From Yinghuangia aomiensis (GTDB lineage: Bacteria; Actinomycetota; Actinomycetes; Streptomycetales; Streptomycetaceae): a stretch of 64,000 nt of DNA. The stretch lies in the NCBI RefSeq assembly GCF_039542225.1, contig NZ_BAABHS010000037.1, positions 1-64,000 on the forward strand, written 5' to 3'. This document shows, one piece after another, positions 8,406 to 17,245 of the stretch. The position numbers and the translations under genes were made by a program. Under the pieces are notes generated by a model. It did no database searches and was not told where the DNA came from. It was given only the letters and a program-made list of their open reading frames with translations. The first letter of the stretch is position 1; the number at the start of each line of letters is the position of its first letter.

Positions 8406-9296
8406 GTGCAGGACTTCGCCGGACGAGTCGCCGCGATCACCGGGGCGGGATCGGGCATCGGACGCGCCCTCGCGTACGAACTCTCCCGCTACGGAGCCCG
8501 GTTGGCACTGTCCGACATCAACGAGGCAGCCGTGGCGGAGACCGCCGCGCACGCGCTGAAGCTCGGGGCGAGCGAGACCACGGCGACCCGGCTCGACGTC
8601 GCCGACCGGCACGCGGTGCAGGCGTGGGCGGACGAGACCGCCGCCCACTTCGGCACCGTCAACCTCGTCTTCAACAACGCGGGCGTCGCCCTCACCGCTT
8701 CCGTCGAGGAGATGGAGTGGGAGGACTTCGAATGGCTGATGGGCATCAACTTCTGGGGCGTGGCCTACGGCACGAAGGCCTTCCTGCCGCACCTGCGGCG
8801 CGCCCGCGAGGCCCACCTGGTCAACATTTCCAGCGTGTTCGGGCTGATGGGCATCCCGACGCAGAGCGCGTATTGCGCGGCGAAGTACGCGGTCCGCGGC
8901 TTCACCGAATCGCTGCGCCAGGAAATGGCCCTGTCGAAGAGCGGCGTGCGCGTCACCACCGTGCACCCGGGCGGCATCAAGACGAACATCGCCCGCAGCG
9001 CCCGCGTCGCGAAGGGTCTGCCGCAGGGCGAGATCGCCGACCACTTCGACAAGAAGCTCGCCACCACGTCGCCGGAGCGCGCCGCGCGGATCATCCTGCG
9101 CGGGGTCCGGCACAACCGCTCCCGGGTCTTCGTCGGCCCGGACGCCACCGCGATCGACCTCGGCCAGCGCGTCCTCGGCGCCGGGCTCGAGCCGCTGGTA
9201 CGCCTGTTCGCGGGCCGCTCGCTCCCGGTCGCACCCGCCGCACCCGCCGCGCCGGCCGCGGCCAAGCAGCCCCCGGCCGCACCTTCCGCCACCTGA
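8406..9296 (+). CDS. short-chain dehydrogenase/reductase of the BVMO operon
   Basis: 296 aa from a GTG preceded by AGGAG. Cofactor motif TGAGSGIG near residue 12, NNAG near residue 87, active-site Ser in NISSVFG and the YCAAK Tyr/Lys pair are all intact, so this should be an active NAD(P)-dependent oxidoreductase. The C-terminal 30 residues are an Ala/Pro-rich tail. It starts 29 bp after the monooxygenase and is followed 26 bp later by the hydrolase. The simplest role is oxidation of a secondary alcohol to the ketone used by the monooxygenase, or handling of the alcohol released from the ester. Confidence 0.9.
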   Translation: MQDFAGRVAAITGAGSGIGRALAYELSRYGARLALSDINEAAVAETAAHALKLGASETTATRLDVADRHAVQAWADETAAHFGTVNLVFNNAGVALTASVEEMEWEDFEWLMGINFWGVAYGTKAFLPHLRRAREAHLVNISSVFGLMGIPTQSAYCAAKYAVRGFTESLRQEMALSKSGVRVTTVHPGGIKTNIARSARVAKGLPQGEIADHFDKKLATTSPERAARIILRGVRHNRSRVFVGPDATAIDLGQRVLGAGLEPLVRLFAGRSLPVAPAAPAAPAAAKQPPAAPSAT

Positions 9297-9322
9297 CCGA
9301 CGTCTCCCGCACGAGGAGCCCC

Positions 9323-10597
9323 ATGAGCGAGATATCCGCGACGGCCGAACCGGCGGAGGAACCGCGGGACGCGGCACCGCCGCCGGACACGAGGAACGCC
9401 GGGCCGGAGGCGGTGGTACAGGAGCCGGCCGCCCCGGCCGTACGCCCGACCGCGAAGGCCGCCCGCAAGCCGCGCACCCCCAAAGCCCGGCCCGTCCCGA
9501 AGCGCGCCGTCGGCGGCTCGGCGACGGTGGCGCCGGACGACTCCGGCGACCCGGCACCGGCGAGCGGCACCGCGGAACCGGCTGCGGCGCGAAGCGTCCC
9601 GTCGGCCCGATCCGGCCCCGTCCCCTCCCCCCGCCCGGTCCTCCCCGCGCGCCGTCTCCACACCGTCCTCCTCCGCGACGGCGCCGCCCTGCACGTCGTC
9701 GAGTACGGGCCCGCCGACGCCGGCCTCACCGTCGTGCTCGCGCACGGCTGGACGCTGACGCACGGTTCCTGGGCGGTGCCCGCGCAGGCGCTGGCCGATG
9801 CCGGAGTACGGGTGGTGACCTACGACCAGCGCGGCCACGGGCGTTCCACGGCGGGCCTGGAGCGGCCGTTCTCGATCGACCGGCTCGGCGAGGACCTCGC
9901 GGAGTTGATCGAGGCGACGGTGCCGACCGGGCCGATCGTGCTCGGCGGGCATTCCATGGGCGGCATGACGATCATGGCGCTCGCGGCCGCCCGCCCCGAG
10001 CTGTTCGAGGCCGGGGACCGGGTGCGCGGCGTCCTGCTGTGCGCCACCTCGGCGGGCGACCTCGTCCCGGTGGCGCCGCATTTCCGGTGGGGCGCCCGGC
10101 TGCGCAGCCGGGCGCTGCTGCGGTTCTTCGCGTTGGGCGAGCAGCGTCCGCAGGTGTTCGCGCGGGGCCGGAAGCTGCTGCCGGGTCCGCAGACGAAGGC
10201 GCATGTGCGGGCGACGCGGCGCGGGTTGTTCGGGAAGAACGCGGACGACGCGGTGGTGCAGTCGTGTGCGTGGATGGTCTACAACACGTCGGTCGAGGCG
10301 CTGTGCGGGTACTTCCCCGCACTGGCGGCGCACGACAAGGCGGGCAGGCTCGGTGCGTTGGCGTCGGTCCCGGTGCGGATCGTGGTCGGGGAGCGCGACA
10401 AGCTGACGCCGGTCGGGCACAGCAAGCGGCTCGCGGCGGAGTTGGCGCACGCCGAACTGGACATCGAACCCGGCTGCGGGCACATGGTGCTGACGGAGCG
10501 TCCGGAGACGGTCGCGGCACCGCTGCGGGACCTGTGCCGGGCCGCGGCCGGGCCCAGGCCCCCCGCACCGGCGCCGGAGCCCGCGCCGGCCGGGTGA
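9323..10597 (+). CDS. alpha/beta hydrolase with a long disordered N-terminus
   Basis: 424 aa from the ATG at 9323, which has GAGGAG just upstream. Residues 1-110 are almost entirely Ala, Pro, Arg, Glu and Lys, with a basic patch around KAARKPRTPKARPVPKRA, and have no predictable fold. The hydrolase core starts at about residue 111: oxyanion motif HGWTLTHG, nucleophile GHSMGG, acid in VGERDKL and catalytic His in GCGHMV. In this operon the natural role is cleavage of the ester made by the monooxygenase. The basic tail is odd for such an enzyme and may mediate binding to membrane, polymer or partner proteins. Confidence 0.88.
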   Translation: MSEISATAEPAEEPRDAAPPPDTRNAGPEAVVQEPAAPAVRPTAKAARKPRTPKARPVPKRAVGGSATVAPDDSGDPAPASGTAEPAAARSVPSARSGPVPSPRPVLPARRLHTVLLRDGAALHVVEYGPADAGLTVVLAHGWTLTHGSWAVPAQALADAGVRVVTYDQRGHGRSTAGLERPFSIDRLGEDLAELIEATVPTGPIVLGGHSMGGMTIMALAAARPELFEAGDRVRGVLLCATSAGDLVPVAPHFRWGARLRSRALLRFFALGEQRPQVFARGRKLLPGPQTKAHVRATRRGLFGKNADDAVVQSCAWMVYNTSVEALCGYFPALAAHDKAGRLGALASVPVRIVVGERDKLTPVGHSKRLAAELAHAELDIEPGCGHMVLTERPETVAAPLRDLCRAAAGPRPPAPAPEPAPAG

Positions 10598-10606
10598 GGA
10601 AACGCG

Positions 10607-10641
10607 CGGGTGTGCCGCCGGCCGGGGCGGCGGCGCACCCG
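10607..10641. terminator. hairpin between convergent genes
   Basis: Arms 10607-10620 and 10628-10641 pair over 14 bp with one G-U wobble and a 7-nt loop. It sits ten bases after the hydrolase stop and just before the cupin stop, so it can serve both strands. No T-run follows, as is common in GC-rich actinomycetes. Confidence 0.65.
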
Positions 10642-10649
10642 TGCCTGCC

Positions 10650-11015
10650 TCAGTCGACGCGCCACCCGGAGATCGACGGCCAGCGGACGGTGAGGACGAC
10701 GGATTCCTCCTCGGCGACCCACGAGTGGTCGACGCCTTTGCCCCACACCACATAGTCGCCTTGGCGGCTCAGCACCACGGTGCGGTCCGGGAGTTCGATG
10801 CGGAAGCGGCCGCTGATCAGGACGAGCAGCGCGGTGCGGACTTCGCCGGTGGCCCATTGCGCGCGCCGGTCGCCCGGCGGGTGGGTGCCCCATTTGATCT
10901 CGACGTCGCTGCTGTGCCGCGGGTCGCCGGGGTCTTTGAAGTGGCCCAAGAGCCAGCCGCGGTCGAGGGGGGCGTCGTGCCCCGCGTTGCCCACGTACAC
11001 CGTGTCGTCGTTCAT
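10650..11015 (-). CDS. small cupin-like protein
   Basis: 121 aa. The segments EIKWGTHPPGDRR, VLISGRFRIELPDRTVVLSRQGDYVVWGKGVDHSWVAEEES have the spacing of a single cupin barrel with a GDYxxWxxGxxHxW second motif. No signal or membrane segment is present. Homologues in actinomycetes often carry uninformative or doubtful names. Function unknown; a small-molecule-binding or isomerase role is possible. It is divergent from the aldo/keto reductase gene with a 95-bp gap. Confidence 0.72.
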   Translation of the reverse strand: MNDDTVYVGNAGHDAPLDRGWLLGHFKDPGDPRHSSDVEIKWGTHPPGDRRAQWATGEVRTALLVLISGRFRIELPDRTVVLSRQGDYVVWGKGVDHSWVAEEESVVLTVRWPSISGWRVD

Positions 11016-11110
11016 GGCCGCCTATCCGCGTGCGCGCCGCGCCCGCGGCCGGTTCCCGCGCCGATGATATTGCGGGCGGAGTGTGCCCCGATGCGGTAGG
11101 CAGGGGTGTC

Positions 11111-12079
11111 ATGAAGACCACCACACTGGGTGCAGCGGGTCCCGAGGTCGGCGTGATCGGGCTGGGCTGCATGGGGATGACACACGCGTACGATCCGGAC
11201 GGACGGGACGATGCGACGTCGGTGGCGGTGCTGCACCGGGCGGTCGAGCTGGGTGTGACGCTGATCGACACGGCGGACGTGTACGGGCCGTACACCAACG
11301 AGGAACTCGTCGGCCGCGGCCTGGAGGGCCTGCGGGACCGCGTGGTGCTGGCCACCAAGGTCGGCTTGGAGCTGGGGCCGCAGGGCCTGACGTCGAGCAT
11401 GTCGGGGATGAAGCTGAACGGGCGGCCGGAGCACGTCCGGCGGTCGATCGACGAGAGCCTGCGGCGGCTGCGCACCGACCACGTCGACCTGTACCAGCTG
11501 CACCGGGTCGACACGAAGGTGCCGATCGAGGAGACGTGGGGCGCGCTGGCGGAGGCCGTGCAGGCGGGCAAGGCGCGGGCGATCGGCCTGTCGGAGGTGA
11601 CGGTCGAGCAGATCGAACGGGCGCAGGCGGTGCATCCGGTGGCGTCGGTGCAGTCCGAGCTGTCGCTGTGGACGCGGGACGCGCTGGCGGATGTGGTGCC
11701 GTACTGCGAGGCGCACGGCATCGCGTTCCTGCCGTTCTCGCCGCTCGGCCGCGGGTTCCTGACCGGCACGATGGCGAGCGTGGACGATCTTCCGGCGGGC
11801 GACTGGCGGCGGACGATGCCGCGGTTCCAGGCCGAGACGATCGCCGCGAACCAGGCGATCGTGGCGGCGGTGCGGGCGATCGCCGACCGGGCGGGCGCGA
11901 CGCCCGCGCAGGTCGCGCTCGCGTGGGTGCGGGCGCAGGGCGCGTACGTGATCCCGATCCCCGGCACGAAGACGCCGAAGTACCTGGTCGACAACGCCGC
12001 GGCGGGAGACCTCACGCTGAGTGACGAAGATCTGGCGGAGCTGGACGCGCTCCCGGCCCCGGAGGGCACCCGCTACTGA
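11111..12079 (+). CDS. aldo/keto reductase
   Basis: 322 aa from the ATG at 11111 with AGGGG upstream. The catalytic tetrad is visible: Asp and Tyr in IDTADVYGPYTNEELVG, Lys in LATKVG and His in LYQLHRVD. The C-terminal cofactor-binding stretch is VIPIPGTKTPKYLVDNAAA. These are cytosolic NADPH-dependent carbonyl reductases with a TIM-barrel fold; the sequence resembles the oxidoreductase group that includes YajO/Tas-like enzymes. It is likely a monocistronic gene; the next operon begins 124 bp downstream after its own regulatory element. Confidence 0.92.
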   Translation: MKTTTLGAAGPEVGVIGLGCMGMTHAYDPDGRDDATSVAVLHRAVELGVTLIDTADVYGPYTNEELVGRGLEGLRDRVVLATKVGLELGPQGLTSSMSGMKLNGRPEHVRRSIDESLRRLRTDHVDLYQLHRVDTKVPIEETWGALAEAVQAGKARAIGLSEVTVEQIERAQAVHPVASVQSELSLWTRDALADVVPYCEAHGIAFLPFSPLGRGFLTGTMASVDDLPAGDWRRTMPRFQAETIAANQAIVAAVRAIADRAGATPAQVALAWVRAQGAYVIPIPGTKTPKYLVDNAAAGDLTLSDEDLAELDALPAPEGTRY

Positions 12080-12161
12080 GCCCGTTTCCGCAGGTCGGAG
12101 GCCCACACAAGGCACCGCTCCGAGGCGGGGAATAACCCCGTGGCCGACTCCCTTGTAGCCG

Positions 12162-12181
12162 ATGGTTTACGATTCAACCAT
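12162..12181. promoter_or_regulatory. inverted repeat ATGGTT-N8-AACCAT before the LLM operon
   Basis: Perfect 6-bp arms at 12162-12167 and 12176-12181, centred about 32 bases before the start codon and in an AT-rich patch. No regulator gene is adjacent, so a distant repressor or a leader hairpin are both possible. Confidence 0.5.
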
Positions 12182-12203
12182 TAGCCAGGAGAGGGAGTCG
12201 GCC

Positions 12204-13331
12204 ATGAGCGGCATGCAGTTCGGGATCTTCAGCGTCGGCGACGTCACGCCGGACCCGACCACCGGACGTACGCCGACCGAGCACGAGCGCATCAAGGCGA
12301 TGGTCGCGATCGCACTGAAAGCGGAAGAGGTCGGGCTGGACGTGTTCGCGACCGGCGAGCACCACAACCCGCCGTTCGTGCCGTCGTCGCCGACGACCAT
12401 GCTCGGCTGGATCGCGGCGCGCACGTCGAAGCTGCTGCTGTCCACGTCCACGACGCTGATCACCACGAACGACCCGGTGAAGATCGCCGAGGACTTCGCG
12501 ATGCTCCAGCACCTCGCGGACGGCCGCGTCGACCTGATGCTCGGCCGCGGCAACACCGGCCCGGTGTACCCGTGGTTCGGTCAGGACATCCGCATGGGCA
12601 TCCCGCTGGCGATCGAGAACTATGCGCTGCTGCACCAGCTGTGGCGCGAGGAGAACGTCGACTGGCAGGGCCGCTTCCGCAGCCCGCTCCAGGCGTTCAC
12701 CTCGACCCCGCGGCCGCTGGACGACACCCCGCCGTTCGTGTGGCACGGCTCGATCCGCTCGCCGGAGATCGCCGAGCAGGCCGCCTACTACGGGGACGGG
12801 TTCTTCGCGAACAACATCTTCTGGCCGAAGGAGCACTTCCAGCGGCTGATCGAGCTGTACCGCACCCGCTACGCGCACTACGGGCACGGCACGGCCGAGC
12901 AGGCGATCGTGGGGCTCGGCGGGCAGGTGTTCCTGCGCAAGAACTCGCAGGACGCGGTGCGCGAGTTCCGCCCGTACTTCGACAACGCGCCGGTGTACGG
13001 GCACGGCCCGTCGCTCGAGGAGTTCACCGAGGAGACCCCGCTGACCGTCGGCAGCCCGCAGGAGGTCGTCGACAAGACGCTGGGCTTCCGCGAGACCTTC
13101 GGCGACTACCAGCGCCAGCTGTTCCTCGTCGACCACGCGGGACTGCCGCTCAAGACCGTGCTGGAGCAGCTCGACCTGCTCGGCGAGGAGGTCATACCGG
13201 TGCTGCGCGAGGAGTTCGCGAAGGGCCGCCCGGCGGACGTGCCGGACGCCCCGACGCACGCCGCGCGCGTCGCCGACGGCCCCGCCGCTCGGACCGGGAC
13301 CGCGACCGAGACCGTGGAGGTGACCGCATGA
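12204..13331 (+). CDS. luciferase-like flavin-dependent monooxygenase (CE1758-type)
   Basis: 375 aa from the ATG at 12204, which has GAGGGAG seven bases upstream; an ATG 42 bp earlier lacks a ribosome site. The TIM-barrel pattern includes VFATGEHHNPPF, the segment LADGRVDLMLGRGNTGPVY and WHGSIRSPEIAEQAAYYGDGFF. Residues 340-375 are a low-complexity tail. The stop overlaps the start of the FMN reductase gene (ATGA), so the two are translationally coupled. This matches a known pairing in which the reductase supplies reduced FMN to the monooxygenase. Substrate unknown. Confidence 0.9.
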   Translation: MSGMQFGIFSVGDVTPDPTTGRTPTEHERIKAMVAIALKAEEVGLDVFATGEHHNPPFVPSSPTTMLGWIAARTSKLLLSTSTTLITTNDPVKIAEDFAMLQHLADGRVDLMLGRGNTGPVYPWFGQDIRMGIPLAIENYALLHQLWREENVDWQGRFRSPLQAFTSTPRPLDDTPPFVWHGSIRSPEIAEQAAYYGDGFFANNIFWPKEHFQRLIELYRTRYAHYGHGTAEQAIVGLGGQVFLRKNSQDAVREFRPYFDNAPVYGHGPSLEEFTEETPLTVGSPQEVVDKTLGFRETFGDYQRQLFLVDHAGLPLKTVLEQLDLLGEEVIPVLREEFAKGRPADVPDAPTHAARVADGPAARTGTATETVEVTA

Positions 13332-13933
13332 CCCGCATCGTCGCGGTGACCGCCGGCCTGAGCGTTCCGTCGTCGACCCGCCTGCTGACCGACCGCCTCG
13401 CGGCGGCGGTCGCGGCGGGCGTCCCGGACGCCGAGGTCCGGGTGCTCGAACTGCGCGAGTACGCCACGGACATCGCCAAGCACCTGGTCACCGGCTTCCC
13501 GCCGGCGAACCTGCGCGAGGCCCTGGACGCGGTGGCGTCCGCGGACGCGCTCATCGCCGTCACGCCGATCTTCAACGCGTCCTATTCCGGCCTCTTCAAG
13601 TCGTTCTTCGACCTGGTCGAACCGGACACGCTGACCGGCAAGCCCGTGCTGATCGGCGCCACCGGCGGAACTCCCCGCCACTCGCTGGCGTTGGAGCATG
13701 CGGTGCGGCCGCTGTTCACCTACCTGCACGCGGTTGTGGTGCCGACGTCCGTGTACGCCGCCTCGGAGGACTGGGGCGGCACCGACGGGCTCGACACCCG
13801 GATCGCCCGCGCCGCCGACGACCTCACGGCGCTGCTGGCGCACCGGCTGCCGGCGCAGCGCACCGAACCGGAGCTGATCCCGTTCGCGCAGCAGTTGGCC
13901 GCGTTGCGGCCGTCCTCGTCCTCGGACGGCTGA
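13328..13933 (+). CDS. NADPH-dependent FMN reductase partner (CE1759-type)
   Basis: 201 aa flavodoxin-like reductase. Key parts are the phosphate-binding N-terminus VTAGLSVPSSTRLLTDRL, the ADALIAVTPIFNASYSGLFKSFFD segment and GKPVLIGATGG. It overlaps the upstream monooxygenase by four bases and should provide FMNH2 to it. The pair is followed by a strong hairpin, making a compact two-gene operon. Confidence 0.9.
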   Translation: MTRIVAVTAGLSVPSSTRLLTDRLAAAVAAGVPDAEVRVLELREYATDIAKHLVTGFPPANLREALDAVASADALIAVTPIFNASYSGLFKSFFDLVEPDTLTGKPVLIGATGGTPRHSLALEHAVRPLFTYLHAVVVPTSVYAASEDWGGTDGLDTRIARAADDLTALLAHRLPAQRTEPELIPFAQQLAALRPSSSSDG

Positions 13934-13943
13934 CCGCGGCGGC

Positions 13944-13979
13944 ACCGCCCGCCACCCGAACACCCGGTTGGCGGGCGGT
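13944..13979 (+). terminator. hairpin terminator of the LLM/FMN reductase operon
   Basis: ACCGCCCGCCA at 13944-13954 pairs perfectly with 13969-13979 across a 14-nt loop, beginning ten bases after the reductase stop and followed by TGGTTCT. Confidence 0.75.
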
Positions 13980-14183
13980 TGGTTCTCCGGGCAAAGTTCC
14001 GGTACAGAACTGATACTTCGTCACCAAGGTTGTGATACAAAACGCTTGGTGATGCGGAGACAGGTGGGGAGCCTGTCCCACACAGGGGGCGCGCAAGTCA
14101 AGCGCGGACTCCCTCATTCTCGTGCCGTGGCGATGGTGCAGACTCATCCCGTCCCACTGACCACGAGAGGTTTTCGTCCCCCC

Positions 14184-14783
14184 ATGCGTTCTTTCCGTTC
14201 CACCCGCGTTTCCGCTCTGCGCGTGACCGCCGCGGCGGCCTCCGGGATCATTGCCATGACGGCCCTGACCGGCTGCCTCGGCAAGGACGACAAGAAGTCG
14301 AACGCGTCGTCGAGCAGCTCCCCCTCGGCCTCGGCGTCCGACGATGCGACCGGCAAGTCCACGGCGAGCCCGACCGGCAAGTCGACCTCGACGAAGAAGC
14401 CGACGGGCAACCCCACCGCGACCGGCTCCTCCGACATCTCCGACTCGGTGAAGCGCATCGAGCTGAAGGTCGGCGACTGCGTCAACTACGAGGGCGAGAA
14501 GACGACCAAGGTGTCGTGCAGCAGCCCGCACGACGAAGAGGCCGGCGCGATCTACACGCTGCCGGACTCCATGAGCCCGATGTCGCTCACGTTCAAGGAC
14601 GACATCGACGACAAGTGCAAGACCCTGCTGACGCCGATCATCGAGCGCCAGACGAACCCGAACAAGTACAGCTACAGCTACATCTACCCGTCGTCGTCGT
14701 CCTGGATGATGGACAACGACCGCACCCTGCAGTGCATGGTCGCGGACGCCAACCAGGGCAAGCTCACCGCCAAGCTCAAGTAA
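14184..14783 (+). CDS. secreted lipoprotein, septum-formation-like domain
   Basis: 199 aa from the ATG at 14184. The first 31 residues form a lipoprotein signal ending in the lipobox LTGC. A Ser/Thr/Lys-rich linker of about 60 residues follows, then a small globular domain with KVGDCVNYEG, VSCSSPHDEEAGAIY and two further Cys, which resembles the Septum_form domain (four Cys, HxxE) of actinomycete cell-envelope proteins. It is probably anchored to the outer face of the membrane. GAGAGG lies 13 bases upstream, rather far, so an upstream start is possible. Role unknown. Confidence 0.78.
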   Translation: MRSFRSTRVSALRVTAAAASGIIAMTALTGCLGKDDKKSNASSSSSPSASASDDATGKSTASPTGKSTSTKKPTGNPTATGSSDISDSVKRIELKVGDCVNYEGEKTTKVSCSSPHDEEAGAIYTLPDSMSPMSLTFKDDIDDKCKTLLTPIIERQTNPNKYSYSYIYPSSSSWMMDNDRTLQCMVADANQGKLTAKLK

Positions 14784-14788
14784 GTGCA

Positions 14789-14804
14789 GGGCCGCGAACG
14801 GCCC
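14789..14804. terminator. short hairpin between convergent genes
   Basis: GGGCCG-CGAA-CGGCCC directly follows the lipoprotein stop and precedes the stop of the HelD-like gene. Only 6 bp of stem, so weak. Confidence 0.45.
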
Positions 14805-14811
14805 CACACGA

Positions 14812-17133
14812 TCAGGCCCGCGCCGGTTCGACCCCCATCAGATCCGCCGCCCAGTCCTGGTCCTCCGTCACCACCACCAGGCTCCGGGTGGCCCGCGTCA
14901 ACGCGACGTACAGCGTGCGCAGGCCGCTCGGGGCCTGTTCGGCGATTTCCCGCGGGTCGGCGATGACCGCGGCGTCGAACTCCAGGCCCTTGGCGTCCAG
15001 CGCGTCCATCACCTGCACGCGCGCCGGGAACCCGGCAAGCGCCGCCGCGTACGGGGCCGTTCCGCCGACCGGCGCGACCACGCCGACCGTGCCCTCGACC
15101 TCGTCGAGAAGCCCGGTCACCGCCGCGCGGACCGCGTCCGGCATGCCGCCGGGGCCCGTGGCGACCAGCCGCGGCGGTTCGCCGCCGGTCCGCACCGCGC
15201 GCGCCGGCGTGGCACCCGGCACCGCACGCTCCAGCACCCGCGCCGCGACCCGGGCGATCTCCGCCGGGTTGCGGTAGTTCGTGGTGAGCACGAACTCGTG
15301 GCGGCGCCGCTCCCCCAGCGCGTCCGACATCGCCGCCGCCGACGCCCCGAGGTCTTCCCACGCGCTCTGCGCCGGGTCCTCGACGATCGTCCACGTGGCG
15401 TGCCGGCCGCGGCGCTTGAGCATGCGCCACTGCATCGGGGCCAGGTCCTGCGCTTCGTCGACGACGATGTGCGCGTACTCGGCGGGCTCCTCCGCCTCGT
15501 CGCGGGTCCGGCCCGCGCGGGCCATGCGGTCCGCGTACGTGGTCACTTCGCGGATCTCGTCGGCCGGCGCCGCGGCGCGGACCGCCTCGCCGGTGAAGAT
15601 GTCGTAGCCGTCGACGATGTACGGGTTGTCCTCCTCCGGCACTCCCGCGATCTTCGGCCGGGGCCGCGGCAACGGGCCTACCAGGCCGTCGAGTTCGTCC
15701 ATCAGCGCGACGTCGAGGAACGACACGTCGCCGGTGGCCGCGGTGTGCCGCCACGACGCGGACAGCAGCTCGATCTGCTCGCGGCCGAGTCGGCCGCGGG
15801 CCGCCCGGTCCAGGCGTGCCGGGTCGGCGAGGCCGCGGAGGATGTCCAGCGGCTTCACCAGCGGCCACCAGGTGTCCAGGAACACCGCGAACTCGTCGCG
15901 GGCGGCGACGTCTTCGAGGAACGCCTCCTTCTCGCCGCGGCCCGCGCCGCGCGACGCGAGGCGTTCCCACAGCGCGGCCAGCACGGCCTTGGCCGCGGCG
16001 ACGCGCTGCGAGTTGGGGCCGCGCCGGGCGCGGTGCAGCAGGTCGCGGCGGATGCCGCGGAGGGTGCGCGCGTCCAGGACGACCTCGGTGCCGCGGTGCC
16101 GGATCCGCAGTTCGCGCGGTGCACCCGCAGGCGTGTCGTCGACGGCGCGGCGCAGCAGCGGCACCATCGCGGTGGCGCCCTTGAGCCGGGCTACGGCCGC
16201 GCTGTCGTGGTGGTTCGCTGTGGTGCCGTCGACGAGGTCGCCGAGGGAGTGCAGGACGGCGCCGCCTTCGCCGAGCGACGGGAGGACGCGTTCGATGTAG
16301 GCGGTGAAGCGCGGGTTGGGGCCGACCACGAGGACGCCGCGCGAGCCGAACCGCTGGCGGTGCCGGAACAGCAGGTAGGCGACGCGGTGCAGGGCGACGG
16401 CGGTTTTGCCGGTGCCGGGGCCGCCGCGGACGATCACCGAGCCGTCGGCGGGGGCGCGGATCGCGTCGTCCTGCTCCTGCTGGATGGTGGCGACGATGTC
16501 GCGCATGCTGCCGTCGCGGGTGCGGCTGAGCGCGGCGAGGAACGCGCCGTCGCCGACCACGACCAGGTCGTCGGGGGCGTTCTCCGGGTCGAGGAGGTCG
16601 TCTTCGACGTCGACGACCTTGTGGCCGCGGCAGTGCAGGACGCGGCGGCGCACGACCTGCCGCGGGTCCTCCGGGGTGGCCTGGTAGAAGGACTCGGCGG
16701 CGGGGGCCCGCCAGTCGACGACGAGGATCTCGCTGTCCGCGTCGCGGACGCCGACGCGGCCGATGTGCCACACGTCGCCGGTGTGCAGGTCGAGGCGCCC
16801 GAAGACGAGGCCGTCGTCGGCGGCGTCCAGGGTGCGCGCCCACAGTTCGGCGCGGAAGACCATGGTGTCGCGTTCCACGAGCGAGCCCATGGTGCCGACC
16901 TGGGCTTGCTTGTAGCCCTCGCGCATGAGGGCCTGCGCTTCGCCGCGCATGGCGTCGAGCCGCTCGTAGGCGCGGTCGACGTGCCGCTGCTCGGCGTCGA
17001 TCTCGCGCTGCTTGACGTGTGCGGCGGCATCCGCGGCGGGGGCGGCCGGGGCCGGCCGCGGCGCGGTCGGCGTGGTCGCCGGATCCGGCGCGGGCGCGCC
17101 GGAAGGCTGCTGCCCGGGTGAGGGCAGGGGCAT
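14812..17133 (-). CDS. HelD-like UvrD/Rep-fold ATPase
   Basis: 773 aa from the ATG at 17133, chosen for GAGGAG eight bases upstream. After a Pro/Ala-rich start comes a charged N-terminal coiled region (about 30-90), a split helicase domain with Walker A GGPGTGKT at residues 237-244, and further on VVDEAQDLAPMQW (Walker B) and the C-terminal motif TLYVALTRATRSLVVV. This layout is that of HelD, which removes stalled RNA polymerase from DNA; some actinomycete members (HelR) also protect against rifamycins. I saw no rifamycin-associated promoter element upstream, so resistance is unproven. It is convergent with the lipoprotein gene. Confidence 0.85.
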   Translation of the reverse strand: MPLPSPGQQPSGAPAPDPATTPTAPRPAPAAPAADAAAHVKQREIDAEQRHVDRAYERLDAMRGEAQALMREGYKQAQVGTMGSLVERDTMVFRAELWARTLDAADDGLVFGRLDLHTGDVWHIGRVGVRDADSEILVVDWRAPAAESFYQATPEDPRQVVRRRVLHCRGHKVVDVEDDLLDPENAPDDLVVVGDGAFLAALSRTRDGSMRDIVATIQQEQDDAIRAPADGSVIVRGGPGTGKTAVALHRVAYLLFRHRQRFGSRGVLVVGPNPRFTAYIERVLPSLGEGGAVLHSLGDLVDGTTANHHDSAAVARLKGATAMVPLLRRAVDDTPAGAPRELRIRHRGTEVVLDARTLRGIRRDLLHRARRGPNSQRVAAAKAVLAALWERLASRGAGRGEKEAFLEDVAARDEFAVFLDTWWPLVKPLDILRGLADPARLDRAARGRLGREQIELLSASWRHTAATGDVSFLDVALMDELDGLVGPLPRPRPKIAGVPEEDNPYIVDGYDIFTGEAVRAAAPADEIREVTTYADRMARAGRTRDEAEEPAEYAHIVVDEAQDLAPMQWRMLKRRGRHATWTIVEDPAQSAWEDLGASAAAMSDALGERRRHEFVLTTNYRNPAEIARVAARVLERAVPGATPARAVRTGGEPPRLVATGPGGMPDAVRAAVTGLLDEVEGTVGVVAPVGGTAPYAAALAGFPARVQVMDALDAKGLEFDAAVIADPREIAEQAPSGLRTLYVALTRATRSLVVVTEDQDWAADLMGVEPARA

Positions 17134-17245
17134 CGGGGTGGCTCCTCGTGCGGGAAGGGCGGGCAAAGATCCCAAAGACCCGAGGCTAGTACGTGCCGGG
17201 CACCTGGCGGGAATCCCGCCCGGAACGTCCCCGCCCGCCCCTGCC

